In this document: in pieces, positions 6,791 through 12,654 of the stretch | Layout: every line of letters begins with the position of its first letter | Position numbering within the stretch: the first letter of the stretch is position 1 | From: Firmicutes bacterium UBA6811 | Lineage (GTDB): Bacteria; Bacillota; SHA-98; UBA4971 | Direction of reading: 5' to 3' | NCBI GenBank assembly: GCA_002452295.1 | Contig: DKEX01000032.1 | Location: 18,335-30,988, forward strand | DNA: 12,654 nt | Made by a program: the position numbers and the translations under genes | Notes under the pieces: model-generated | Databases searched by the model: none | Seen by the model: the letters and a program-made list of their open reading frames with translations, nothing else | Told to the model about the DNA's origin: nothing

Positions 6791-8029
6791 TTAGTTGGCG
6801 AACGCGTGCGTCGACTTGGGCTTCTCGACGTACATGGCGTCGTCGGCGCCCTTGAAGAGCTCGGCCATGCTCATGTCCATGGTTTCCCTGGTTGCGGTGC
6901 CGAGGGACAGGTCCGTCAGGAGGTCGCTTGCGGCGGCCGCATGCTGGCGGATGCGCTCGCGGATCGCTTTCGCCGCGTTGGCGCTCGTGTTGGGGAGGAG
7001 CACGGCGAACTCGTCGCCGCCGATCCTCGCCACGATGTCGGAGGCACGCACGGCGCCTTTTAGGATCTCGGCGGCGCGCTTGAGGACAGCGTCGCCAGCC
7101 GCATGCCCGTGGACGTCGTTCACTTTCTTGAGGCTGTCCACGTCGCAGATTATCATGGAAACCGGAAGGTAGCGCTCGGCGTCAAGCCGCCTCATCTCGT
7201 GCTCGAAGTGGGCCCGGTTGCACACGCCCGTCAGCCCGTCGTGCATGCTCAGGTACTTGAGTTGCTCTTCCTCTTTCTTACGGTCGGTGATGTCCCAGAA
7301 AACCCCGATGGTGCCCTTCACGGTCCCGTCCGACGCCACAAACGGCGTCGCCGAGACCAGGACATCCACCACCTCGCCGTCCCTTCTGAACATCTTCGAC
7401 TCATACCTGTCGGAGCGGCCTTTCTTGCGCCATTTCGTCTTCTCCCTATACACCCGGTATTGCTCCGGCGAGGTGAGCTCGGAGAGGTTCCTCCCGACAA
7501 GCTCGTCGGCGGTGTACCCTAGCATCTGGGCGAAGGCGCTATTGGCGAAGAGGATGTTCTCCTTGAGATCTACCAGGACCATTCCTTCCTGCATAAGGTT
7601 CACAAGGGCGTCGTACGCCTGCTGCCCCTCGCGCTCCTCAGCACTCAGGCCTGCACGGCTGCGGGTGGTGTCCACCAGGCTCCCGAACACGACAGCAAAG
7701 ACAGCAAGCACCAGGGCATCTCCCGGGAGACTGCCCGGCAGGGTGCCGTATCGCACAAGCCCGCATATGCCGGCCCCTGCTATCATGGTCGCCCCGAACG
7801 CAAGGCCCCCCCTCATGCCGCCGTGAACGCACCCGGCCAACACCGCGAGCGCCCCCGGGATCAGCGCGCCCTCGCGCGGGACGAAACATGCGGCCGCCAG
7901 CAGCAGCACCAGCACAAGCACCGCCCGGCGCCCGCTGCGAAGCAGTCCCTCGACCGTACACCACACGGTCGCGCAAACGTTAGAAGAGTAGACCCCTGAT
8001 TCACGTAGCGAACCCCGGGCCACGCCCAC
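6791..8029 (-). CDS. Membrane-anchored PAS-GGDEF diguanylate cyclase
   Basis: Predicted synthase of cyclic di-GMP from two GTP. Residues 36-120 form roughly four hydrophobic segments (membrane sensor or anchor). A PAS domain follows (about 135-250, with ILFANSAFAQMLGYTADELVG and GVFWDITDRK), then a GGDEF domain (about 257-405). The catalytic domain keeps DGLTG (264-268), the metal-binding Asp in ICDVDSLK (296/298), the intact GGDEF signature (337-341) and the final YxxK (400-403). The RASD motif at 328-331, five residues before GGDEF, is a product-inhibition I-site. The start is GTG with GGAGA 6 nt upstream; an internal start cannot be excluded because the first 30 residues look unremarkable. 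It stands alone, 628 bp downstream of corA, with no clear promoter. No EAL or HD-GYP partner or c-di-GMP effector is visible. Confidence 0.93.
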   Translation of the reverse strand: MGVARGSLRESGVYSSNVCATVWCTVEGLLRSGRRAVLVLVLLLAAACFVPREGALIPGALAVLAGCVHGGMRGGLAFGATMIAGAGICGLVRYGTLPGSLPGDALVLAVFAVVFGSLVDTTRSRAGLSAEEREGQQAYDALVNLMQEGMVLVDLKENILFANSAFAQMLGYTADELVGRNLSELTSPEQYRVYREKTKWRKKGRSDRYESKMFRRDGEVVDVLVSATPFVASDGTVKGTIGVFWDITDRKKEEEQLKYLSMHDGLTGVCNRAHFEHEMRRLDAERYLPVSMIICDVDSLKKVNDVHGHAAGDAVLKRAAEILKGAVRASDIVARIGGDEFAVLLPNTSANAAKAIRERIRQHAAAASDLLTDLSLGTATRETMDMSMAELFKGADDAMYVEKPKSTHAFAN

Positions 8030-8657
8030 TTCTCATCTCCACCCCCTGCTCTCCCGAGGACGTGCTCCTGGTTGTCTGCGCTCTGCCGAGCATGCTTCCC
8101 TGTGCCCCCCCCCCAGCGGGGGCTTGAAACCCGCCCACTGCGGAACCCCGGGCGCGCAGGCGGCGACCATCCGCGAGGCTTGCGCGTCGGGCAACTGAAA
8201 CTACCCCCGCCCATGGCCCGCCCATTACCCGCACGCCCATTGCCCGGGACCGGCCCGTCCGGGGGCACGCGCTGGAAACTGCCTGGCACCCCGCGCCATA
8301 CGTGCGCGGACACAGGTTAGTTCCACACTATGGGTGTAGTTCCAGCACCGTTCTATGGGCTACATGATATCATAAGTCTGTCACTTTGCATAGGCCTGTC
8401 GTGGGAAAGCCAGGGACACTTTCGGGACAGTCCTGGTGCAGTCTTGGGACGGTCGCAGGAGAGTCCTGACACAGCCGCGCGATAGGCAGAAGGCGCCCCC
8501 GGCCTGCGGCGGCCCCTGCGCCCTTGAAGTGGCGACCCTGCGGCGCGCCTCGTTCGAATTTGGCGCACGGGCCAGCCAAATCCTCGACGCCCCGTCGTGC
8601 AAGCACCGGCAACCCTAACACCCTCAAGAAGAGTGGCGAAGACTTATGGCGCCATGC
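8030..8657. other. 628-bp intergenic region upstream of the GGDEF gene
   Basis: No gene is supported here. It contains, from low to high coordinates, a G-rich region with a 15-bp imperfect repeat (8216-8245), paired direct repeats TAGTTCCA (8318, 8337) and CTATGGG (8328, 8353), a 10-bp palindrome ATGATATCAT (8364-8373), and an 11-bp periodic tract (8400-8476). The only AT-rich part is about 8318-8400, where the GGDEF promoter might lie (TATGAT on the minus strand near 8375-8370), but no matching -35 is present. Confidence 0.6.
8400..8476. repeat. 11-bp periodic tandem repeat, seven units
   Basis: Plus-strand units start every 11 bp at 8400, 8411, 8422, 8433, 8444, 8455 and 8466, resembling TCGGGACAGTC. 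The best pair (8422 and 8444) agree at 9 of 11 positions, and GTC ends four consecutive units. Each unit contains a quasi-palindromic GGAC/GTC. Confidence 0.65.
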
Positions 8658-9632
8658 TTAGAACATCCTCCTCCTGGCAAGCAGAATCACCGCGGTGAGG
8701 CTCGCCACGACGGAGACAACCATCGTCCCGAGAAATGCATAAGGGGACTTCTGGAACGGGAGCGACACGTTCATTCCGTAAAAGCTTGCCACGATGGTCG
8801 GGATAGAGAGAACTATCGTCACGGAGGTCAGGAACTTCATCACGATGTTGAGGTTGTTCGATATCATCGAGGCAAACGCGTCCATCATGCCTGTCAGGAT
8901 GCTAGTGTAGATGTCCCCCATCTCGATGGCCTGCTTATTCTCAGTTATGACGTCCTCGAGCAGGTCCTCGTCCTCAGGATAGGCTTTGAGCACCCGGGTC
9001 GGGGCATGCGCCGCTGCGTCCGCCTTCACGAGGTATAGCCTGAGGAGCTTCTCCATGACGATTTCGTTGGATTTCAAGGATGTAGTGAAGTATACGAGGC
9101 TTTTCTCGAGGTTGAGGAGCTTTATCAGCTCTTCGTTCTTCATCGAACGGTGAAGCCGCGCCTCGATCTCGCTGGTCTGCTTGTCGATCTGTCGCAGGTA
9201 CTTGAGGTACAGCCCAGCGGTCCTGAAGAGGATCTGAAGGAGGAGCCGGGTCTTCTTGAACGTATACAGTGTCCTGGGCTTCGCGCTCGCGAGATCCGCA
9301 AGGATGGGGTTATCCTGGAGACAAACGGTAACAATGTTGTCTTCCGTGACGATGATACCCACCGGGATGGTATCGTACAGGACAGGATCTCCGTTCCCGT
9401 GCACTATGGGGATGTTTATGAGGACCAGCACCTGCCCCTCGTCCGACTCTATGCGCGGCCTCTCCTCCTCATCGAGGGGCGCCCGGAGGAAGTCGAGCAG
9501 GATGTTGACCTCCTTGTGGGTCCGAAGGATCTCCTCCTCCGTCGGGTTCGACAGATTCACCCAGGTGCCCTTCTCGCCGATGGCATCGGTCTTTACAAGG
9601 TCGTCGCCGACCGTCTTGTAGGCAGCTATCAC
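8658..9632 (-). CDS. corA: CorA-family magnesium/divalent cation transporter
   Basis: Inner-membrane channel for Mg2+ (or Co2+/Ni2+) uptake, pentameric in known members. The 324-residue product has the expected order: an N-terminal alpha/beta cytoplasmic domain, a long helical region (about 150-255, with IDKQTSEIEARLHRSMKNEE and KQAIEMGDIYTSILTGMMDAF), a first membrane helix ending in the signature YGMN (285-288), and a second helix followed by the basic tail ARRRMF. The start is GTG at 9632, because GGGAGGGG lies 5 nt upstream; the frame stays open to 9983, but that part has no CorA similarity and lies in the leader. The gene is monocistronic as far as can be seen. Its promoter lies near 10050-10078, giving an unusually long leader of about 410 nt. 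Confidence 0.95.
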   Translation of the reverse strand: MIAAYKTVGDDLVKTDAIGEKGTWVNLSNPTEEEILRTHKEVNILLDFLRAPLDEEERPRIESDEGQVLVLINIPIVHGNGDPVLYDTIPVGIIVTEDNIVTVCLQDNPILADLASAKPRTLYTFKKTRLLLQILFRTAGLYLKYLRQIDKQTSEIEARLHRSMKNEELIKLLNLEKSLVYFTTSLKSNEIVMEKLLRLYLVKADAAAHAPTRVLKAYPEDEDLLEDVITENKQAIEMGDIYTSILTGMMDAFASMISNNLNIVMKFLTSVTIVLSIPTIVASFYGMNVSLPFQKSPYAFLGTMVVSVVASLTAVILLARRRMF

Positions 9633-10049
9633 AAGAACCCCTCCCTGCTGAGCACGGTGCGGCTTGTCGCTTCGGGCCCAACGGAGATGCGTCCGCATAT
9701 CCGCCACCCGCCCCACCCGCAGCCTGCCGCGCGTATCGTCGTCGCGTTCGTGGAGCTCCTGAAAGCGTACACAAAGAAAACGACCGGATTCTTCGCGCCG
9801 GGTCACAGCCTCTGCAGCGCCCTGTCGCGGGCGGGGCCGCAAAACCCGGCACAGGTTCCCGGCGTCCCTACGTGCAGAGCCCTCGAATGCGTGAACATGC
9901 GCAGCAGCACGGGGGACCGCTCCGCTGCTCTCGCGGGCCAAGGCTAGACGCCGAAAACAGCCGCGGTCCGCCGACTCGGGCACCGGAGGCCGTATAGCCC
10001 GGCACTACCTGGGTCGCCGTCCACGCTCGTCTCCCCCCGTTTCATCACT
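9633..10049 (-). other. Long 5' leader of corA, candidate regulatory RNA
   Basis: From the predicted start near 10042 to the corA GTG is about 410 nt without a supported gene. It can form several hairpins, one with GCAGC/GCTGC arms around 9901-9930. I do not recognise an M-box or any other named riboswitch. Assignment as a regulatory leader is inference from length and promoter position. Confidence 0.35.
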
Positions 10050-10078
10050 ACTATACGCTCCCCGAAGTGGGCAGTCAA
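10050..10078 (-). promoter_or_regulatory. Promoter of corA
   Basis: On the minus strand TTGACT (10078-10073) and TATAGT (10055-10050) are separated by 17 bp, each one base from consensus. Nothing else on this strand lies between it and corA. Confidence 0.75.
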
Positions 10079-10101
10079 CGAAAATCCGGCAGTTGCTGGA
10101 C

Positions 10102-10174
10102 GATCTGCGAGATCCACGGTCCGCGCGACCCCCCTGCGGCCCTTGCGAACCCAATTGCCGTGGTCACAGGTGAC
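10102..10174. repeat. Two short hairpins between the permease gene and the corA promoter
   Basis: GATCTGCGAGATC (10102-10114) is a 5-bp stem with a 3-nt loop, and GTCACAGGTGAC (10163-10174) is a 5-bp stem with a 2-nt centre. They may help end transcription of the permease genes, but no T-run follows either. Confidence 0.35.
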
Positions 10175-10203
10175 GGCGCATGCGAACAGGCGGTGCGCGA
10201 TGG

Positions 10204-10872
10204 TCAGATCTCATGGCGAGCGTAGATCGCGCGTTTCTCGTCCTTAGTGACGGCACGGTCGATGATGAGGGCCATTGCAGTAACCCCGAGCACGCTCGCG
10301 ACCCAGCGCGTGATGGCGAAACGAGCGCCGAGCGCCGACGCCTCGAAGAGCACCATGGGGATCTTCAGGGTGGACCAGGAGCCGAGGAACACGATCACAT
10401 TGGAGAACTTCGCGCCTTTTCTCATCATGATGGCTGCCACCGGGAAGGCGGCGTAGAGGGGGCCTGCGGCCGCCGCGCCGAGGACGATGCTGATCGCAAC
10501 CCCGAGAAACCCGGATCTATCCCCGAGAAACCGCATGAGAGTCTCCTTCGGAACCCAGACATCCAGCAGGCCGATCAACAGGAAGACGGGCGGGAGAACG
10601 CTCGCCATCTGCGCGAAGTTGGAAAACGTGTGTCTCAATACCGTCACCCCCGCGCTGGGCCAAACGGCCCAGATCGCGACGTCGGCAACGATGATGAGGA
10701 TAAACGCCCTGTAACGCAGGGCCTCTCTTACCATGCTCGCCAGCCTGCTCGTGCGCAACGTTCCAGGGGCCGCGACAGGCCCGGTCGACGCCCGGGCGCC
10801 GTCGAGGGCGGCATCCTCTCCAGAAGCCAGGCCATCACCACGCGATGGCTCGTTGTCCAGTGCGCGAGTCAT
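10204..10872 (-). CDS. YraQ/ArsP-type permease, C-terminal half-like (DUF318)
   Basis: A 222-residue membrane protein of the DUF318/ArsP_1 permease family, whose full-length members (about 300-340 residues) hold two repeats of about four membrane segments. This protein corresponds to one repeat: a hydrophilic N-terminal tail (about 1-52), then hydrophobic segments near 55-73, 88-105, 122-150 and 187-207. The stretch GAAAAGPLYAAFPVAAIMMRKG followed by FLGSWSTLKIP is the family hallmark. It has no cysteine, so an ArsP-type thiol site for trivalent organoarsenicals is lacking here. The ATG overlaps the preceding gene's TGA (ATGA, 10869-10872), so the two are translated together and probably form one transporter. 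The substrate is unknown. A long open frame extends upstream, but it is the other half-permease read out of frame. Confidence 0.85.
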   Translation of the reverse strand: MTRALDNEPSRGDGLASGEDAALDGARASTGPVAAPGTLRTSRLASMVREALRYRAFILIIVADVAIWAVWPSAGVTVLRHTFSNFAQMASVLPPVFLLIGLLDVWVPKETLMRFLGDRSGFLGVAISIVLGAAAAGPLYAAFPVAAIMMRKGAKFSNVIVFLGSWSTLKIPMVLFEASALGARFAITRWVASVLGVTAMALIIDRAVTKDEKRAIYARHEI

Positions 10873-11348
10873 CTGACCACCAGCCCTATGATGAAGGCTA
10901 CTATGAAGGAATACAGGTATGCGAGGCCGTTCCTGAGGATCGTGACTTTCTTGCCGAAGTAGCGAATCTCGAGAGGTGCGGTCACAAAGCCCACCATCAT
11001 GAGCGTGGACACGAAGACCGCTATCTGGGCCATTCCGGCGCCCCGGTCGAGCAGGGACTTGGCAAGTGGAAAAGCCACAAACCCCGGGATCAGAGTGACG
11101 GCGCCGATGAGGGAGGTGATGACCATCCCAACGAACCCGGTCCCGGCTCCTATGAGCCCGGCCACTGTCTTTGGAGACAGGAACGTCAGAACGAGGCCGA
11201 CAATGCCCAGCACCGCCGCGAAATCGGGGAGAATACCCGTGAAGGCAGCGACGGCCTTGCGAAAGGCCGTGCGCGTCCTGTCGCGGTCCCTCGCAAGGGA
11301 GACGACGAGACACCCAATGGCGAGCGCGTAAGCAAGCAGGGTGAACAC
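10869..11348 (-). CDS. YraQ/ArsP-type permease, half-size partner (DUF318)
   Basis: A 159-residue protein with about four membrane segments (near 3-19, 34-52, 61-85 and 95-115, plus a final C-terminal helix about 138-158). VTLIPGFVAFPLAKSLL and TAPLEIRYFGKKVTILRNGLAYLYSFIVAFIIGL match the DUF318 permease family. The start is GTG at 11348 with AAGGAGG 9 nt upstream; the open frame extends to 11462 but without family similarity. It overlaps the next half-permease by 4 bp. The only Cys is in the first membrane helix. Together the two halves would make a full two-repeat transporter. It lies 213 bp downstream of the Cys/His-rich small protein; a repeat element occupies that gap. Substrate and direction of transport are not known. 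Confidence 0.85.
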   Translation of the reverse strand: MFTLLAYALAIGCLVVSLARDRDRTRTAFRKAVAAFTGILPDFAAVLGIVGLVLTFLSPKTVAGLIGAGTGFVGMVITSLIGAVTLIPGFVAFPLAKSLLDRGAGMAQIAVFVSTLMMVGFVTAPLEIRYFGKKVTILRNGLAYLYSFIVAFIIGLVVR

Positions 11349-11487
11349 CCTACCATTCCTCCTTACGGCGCAATGAGGGCGCGCTATGTCGGAGCGGGGC
11401 GCGGCAGGCAATTGCCCACGAATGGACGCCAGCGCGCCACGCCCCGGTCGCGTGATATGCACACCCGATGGTCTCCTGAACGAGTTC

Positions 11488-11565
11488 TCCTAAGTGAGAG
11501 TGCAGCAATGCTCCCGACTTTTGGGGGGGTTGGCAAACTGGGGGGACTAACGAACCCTCACTTAG
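11488..11565. repeat. 78-bp element bounded by 9-bp inverted repeats; contains repeat copy B
   Basis: CTAAGTGAG (11488-11496) and CTCACTTAG (11557-11565) are perfect inverted arms around about 60 bp. The right end, 11546-11565, is the second copy of the 20-bp repeat found at 12-31. The right arm supplies the TAA stop of the small Cys/His protein. It resembles a small palindromic mobile repeat rather than a standard terminator. Confidence 0.5.
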
Positions 11566-11762
11566 TCCTCGCCCTTGCTGAGGCACTCTACCCGCCTCTC
11601 GACCTCGCGCATCTCCGCCTTCAGATCCTCGAGGTAGCCCCTGAGCAGCTCAAGCCTCTCCTCGCGCGAAAGGAAGCGCCTCGGAAAGCGCCCCGCCCGG
11701 CAGCAGCATCCGTCGCCCGCGTGCCAAGCCGAATGATGGTGAGCGTGCCCTTCACAACACAT
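11562..11762 (-). CDS. Small Cys/His-rich protein with helical tail (DUF5320-like)
   Basis: A 66-residue protein. Residues 1-24 are Cys/His-rich (Cys2, 3, 19, 20, 21; His6, 8, 9, 10, 14), suited to bind a metal or react with thiol-active compounds. Residues 30-62 (FLSREERLELLRGYLEDLKAE and onward) are a charged amphipathic helix likely to form a coiled coil. It resembles short proteins, sometimes labelled DUF5320, found beside PadR regulators in thermophilic and anaerobic bacteria; the function is unknown. The ATG start has AGGAGG 8 nt upstream. It lies 72 bp after padR and 213 bp before the half-permeases. Positions Cys2, His10, Cys19 and Cys21 are shared with the N-terminus of the neighbouring PadR protein. 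The stop codon is inside a dispersed repeat, so the original C-terminus may have been slightly altered. Confidence 0.8.
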   Translation of the reverse strand: MCCEGHAHHHSAWHAGDGCCCRAGRFPRRFLSREERLELLRGYLEDLKAEMREVERRVECLSKGED

Positions 11763-11834
11763 CGCCCGTCCCTCCTTTCCTTGCCCGCCTTCCGGGTTTC
11801 CTCTCCGTAGGGAGGTCCCGAAGCGCCACAACCC

Positions 11835-12233
11835 CTACATCCCCAGAGCTTCGTAACGCTCGAGGAATTTCTTCAGGGTCGCTACGTTTCGCGTGATGAC
11901 CGCGCCCCACGCCGTCAAGAGATCGCGACCTTCTGGTGTCACCTGGTAGAGGCGCTTTGCGGGGCCAGGCCCGGATGTGTCCCACTCGGATTCGACCATG
12001 CCCTGGTGTTCGAGGCGCCGCAGGTTGCGGTATACCATGCCAGGATCCTGGTCTTCGCCGTCGAACCCGAATTCCCTCAGCCGTTCCATCAGGTCGTACC
12101 CGTGTGCAGGCCTTTCGAGCAGCAGCAAGAGCAAGCATGGCTCGATGAAGCGCTCGACCCGCGAGCCTTCGCAGTCGCACCTTTGAGCCCCCGACCCGTG
12201 GGAGTGGCACCGGTCCCGATCGTCGTTGCACAT
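11835..12233 (-). CDS. PadR-family transcriptional regulator with Cys/His-rich N-terminus
   Basis: A 132-residue PadR-type repressor. After a Cys/His-rich leader (Cys2, 9, 19, 21; His10, 12) comes the winged helix: RFIEPCLLLLLLERPAHGYDL (about 28-48), the recognition helix region DQDPGMVYRNLRRLEHQGMV (about 61-80), and the wing with GPAKRLYQVTPEGRDLL (about 89-105). A short C-terminal helix (about 106-132) would serve in dimerisation. The ATG at 12233 was chosen because AAGGAGC lies 8 nt upstream; the frame extends to 12278 but that falls at the predicted transcript start. It is first in a module with a Cys/His protein and two half-permeases and likely represses its own operon from an inverted repeat in the leader. 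The Cys/His leader suggests it senses a metal or electrophile, which is inference. Confidence 0.93.
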   Translation of the reverse strand: MCNDDRDRCHSHGSGAQRCDCEGSRVERFIEPCLLLLLLERPAHGYDLMERLREFGFDGEDQDPGMVYRNLRRLEHQGMVESEWDTSGPGPAKRLYQVTPEGRDLLTAWGAVITRNVATLKKFLERYEALGM

Positions 12234-12249
12234 TATCGATCGCTCCTTA

Positions 12250-12268
12250 TATATGCATGGCACATATA
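12250..12268. promoter_or_regulatory. Inverted repeat, possible PadR operator
   Basis: TATATG (12250-12255) and CATATA (12263-12268) are inverted arms around 7 bp. The site is between the -10 box and the padR ribosome binding site. PadR proteins usually bind AT-rich dyads near their own promoter; binding here is inferred. Confidence 0.5.
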
Positions 12269-12284
12269 CATGATGCACGCCCTT

Positions 12285-12314
12285 ATTATAGGGCTACCGG
12301 ACCCCGGCTGTCAA
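12285..12314 (-). promoter_or_regulatory. Consensus sigma-A promoter of the padR module
   Basis: On the minus strand TTGACA (12314-12309) and TATAAT (12290-12285) are perfect hexamers with an 18-bp spacer, the same geometry as the mazEF promoter. Initiation is expected near 12278, 45 nt before the padR ATG. Confidence 0.85.
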
Positions 12315-12483
12315 GAGAGTTGCGGAGGCAAAATGGCGCAGGGATGCAGGATGTTGTTCGTCCATCTATCGCCGCAGGCTGAGGTGTTCTGGACCCACCG
12401 ACGACTGGAATAAAAGTCGGACGTGTCAACCTGCAACACCGAACACGAAGGGCTCCATGAGGCTCGATAAGGCTAATGATCTC
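12315..12483. other. Intergenic DNA upstream of the padR promoter
   Basis: Apart from a weak inverted repeat, CCGAC/GTCGG near 12398-12420, I see no gene or regulatory site here. Confidence 0.5.
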
Positions 12484-12521
12484 AAAGAAAGAACAAGGCG
12501 GTTGCCCTCTGCGGTACCGCC
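12484..12521 (-). terminator. Rho-independent terminator after the partial gene
   Basis: On the minus strand GGCGGT (12521-12516) pairs with ACCGCC (12502-12497) and is followed by the T-rich run TTGTTCTTTCTTT. It lies 11 bp after the TAA of the partial gene, which supports that gene being real. Confidence 0.65.
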
Positions 12522-12532
12522 CCTAGCTTGAG

Positions 12533-12654
12533 TTATGGCGTCGTCCTGCCAATGATCTCCAGTGCCGTGGACACAACGTCCTCAGATGCGCGCAGAGTCT
12601 CCCGAGCGTCGTCTTCGTCAAACAGCTCCCAGGGAGTCAGCCCACCGACCTCAT
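12533..12654 (-). CDS. C-terminal fragment of an unidentified protein, possibly HEPN-like
   Basis: The frame entering from the right edge encodes 39 residues ending in TAA at 12535-12533. It has PWELFDEDDARETLRASEDVV and a short tail, predicted as one amphipathic helix. The acidic/Ala pattern resembles the last helix of HEPN-domain proteins, which are often paired with small nucleotidyltransferases, but this is too short to assign. A terminator follows within about 11 bp. The rest of the gene is outside the window. Confidence 0.45.
   Translation of the reverse strand, partial: EVGGLTPWELFDEDDARETLRASEDVVSTALEIIGRTTP

Noticed and set aside
8030..8320. Possible c-di-GMP (GEMM) riboswitch in front of the GGDEF gene
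   Set aside because: A GCGCAAGCC-like stretch is present on the minus strand, but the paired stems and the other conserved segments of GEMM are not recognisable.
3710..8476. CRISPR array
   Set aside because: The repeats are 11-14 bp, contiguous and degenerate, with no spacers and no cas genes.
8353..8627. An 85-residue minus-strand frame with an 11-residue repeat (QDSPATVP, QDCPESVP)
   Set aside because: The protein periodicity is only three 11-bp DNA units read in frame; there is no ribosome binding site or known domain.
9633..9983. N-terminal extension of CorA by about 117 residues
   Set aside because: The extension is Arg-rich without CorA similarity, while the GTG at 9632 has a strong ribosome binding site and gives the usual family length.
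9633..10049. M-box, ydaO-type or T-box riboswitch in the corA leader
   Set aside because: I could find isolated similar words such as GACCGCGG but not the conserved cores in order; left as an unassigned leader.
10873..11313. Upstream extension of the second half-permease
   Set aside because: It is the first half-permease gene read in another frame; the ATGA overlap at 10869-10872 is the natural start.

Overview
The window is GC-rich, and nearly all supportable genes lie on the minus strand, so transcription runs from high to low coordinates. Strong AGGAGG-type ribosome binding sites, frequent GTG and TTG starts, a MazF very similar to Bacillus subtilis EndoA, and textbook TTGACA/TATAAT promoters point to a high-GC member of the Bacillota (Firmicutes). 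I cannot name a genus.

Layout in minus-strand order. (1) 12654-12533 is the C-terminal end of an unidentified gene followed by a terminator-like hairpin. (2) 12314-10204 is a four-gene module: a consensus promoter, a PadR-family repressor with a Cys/His-rich N-terminus, a 66-residue protein with a similar Cys/His-rich N-terminus plus a helical tail, and two half-size YraQ/ArsP-family (DUF318) permeases that overlap by ATGA. (3) 10078-8658 is a CorA-type divalent-cation transporter with a near-consensus promoter about 410 nt upstream of its start, which implies a long leader RNA. (4) 8657-8030 is a 628-bp gap holding an 11-bp periodic repeat tract and other short repeats. (5) 8029-6791 encodes a membrane-anchored PAS-GGDEF diguanylate cyclase. 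(6) 6611-5897 is a MazEF-type toxin-antitoxin pair with a consensus promoter and a perfect 18-bp palindrome as likely operator. (7) 5565-28 is a run of five hydrolases, all acting on amide or peptide bonds: a C26 gamma-glutamyl hydrolase, an L-asparaginase II-type amidohydrolase, an M55 D-aminopeptidase (DppA), an M20D amidohydrolase and an N-acyl-D-amino-acid deacylase.

The five-hydrolase cluster reads as a catabolic cassette for D-residue, gamma-linked or N-acylated peptides, such as cell-wall peptides, peptide antibiotics or gamma-glutamyl compounds. No transporter is inside it. The PadR/Cys-His protein/split-permease module looks like a self-regulated efflux or sensing system. The spaced Cys residues shared by the regulator and the small protein suggest a common ligand, possibly a metal or a thiol-reactive compound.

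Intergenic DNA is unusually rich in short degenerate tandem repeats with 11- and 14-bp periods. A 20-bp sequence occurs at both ends of the window (19/20 identical), and each copy supplies the stop codon of a minus-strand gene.
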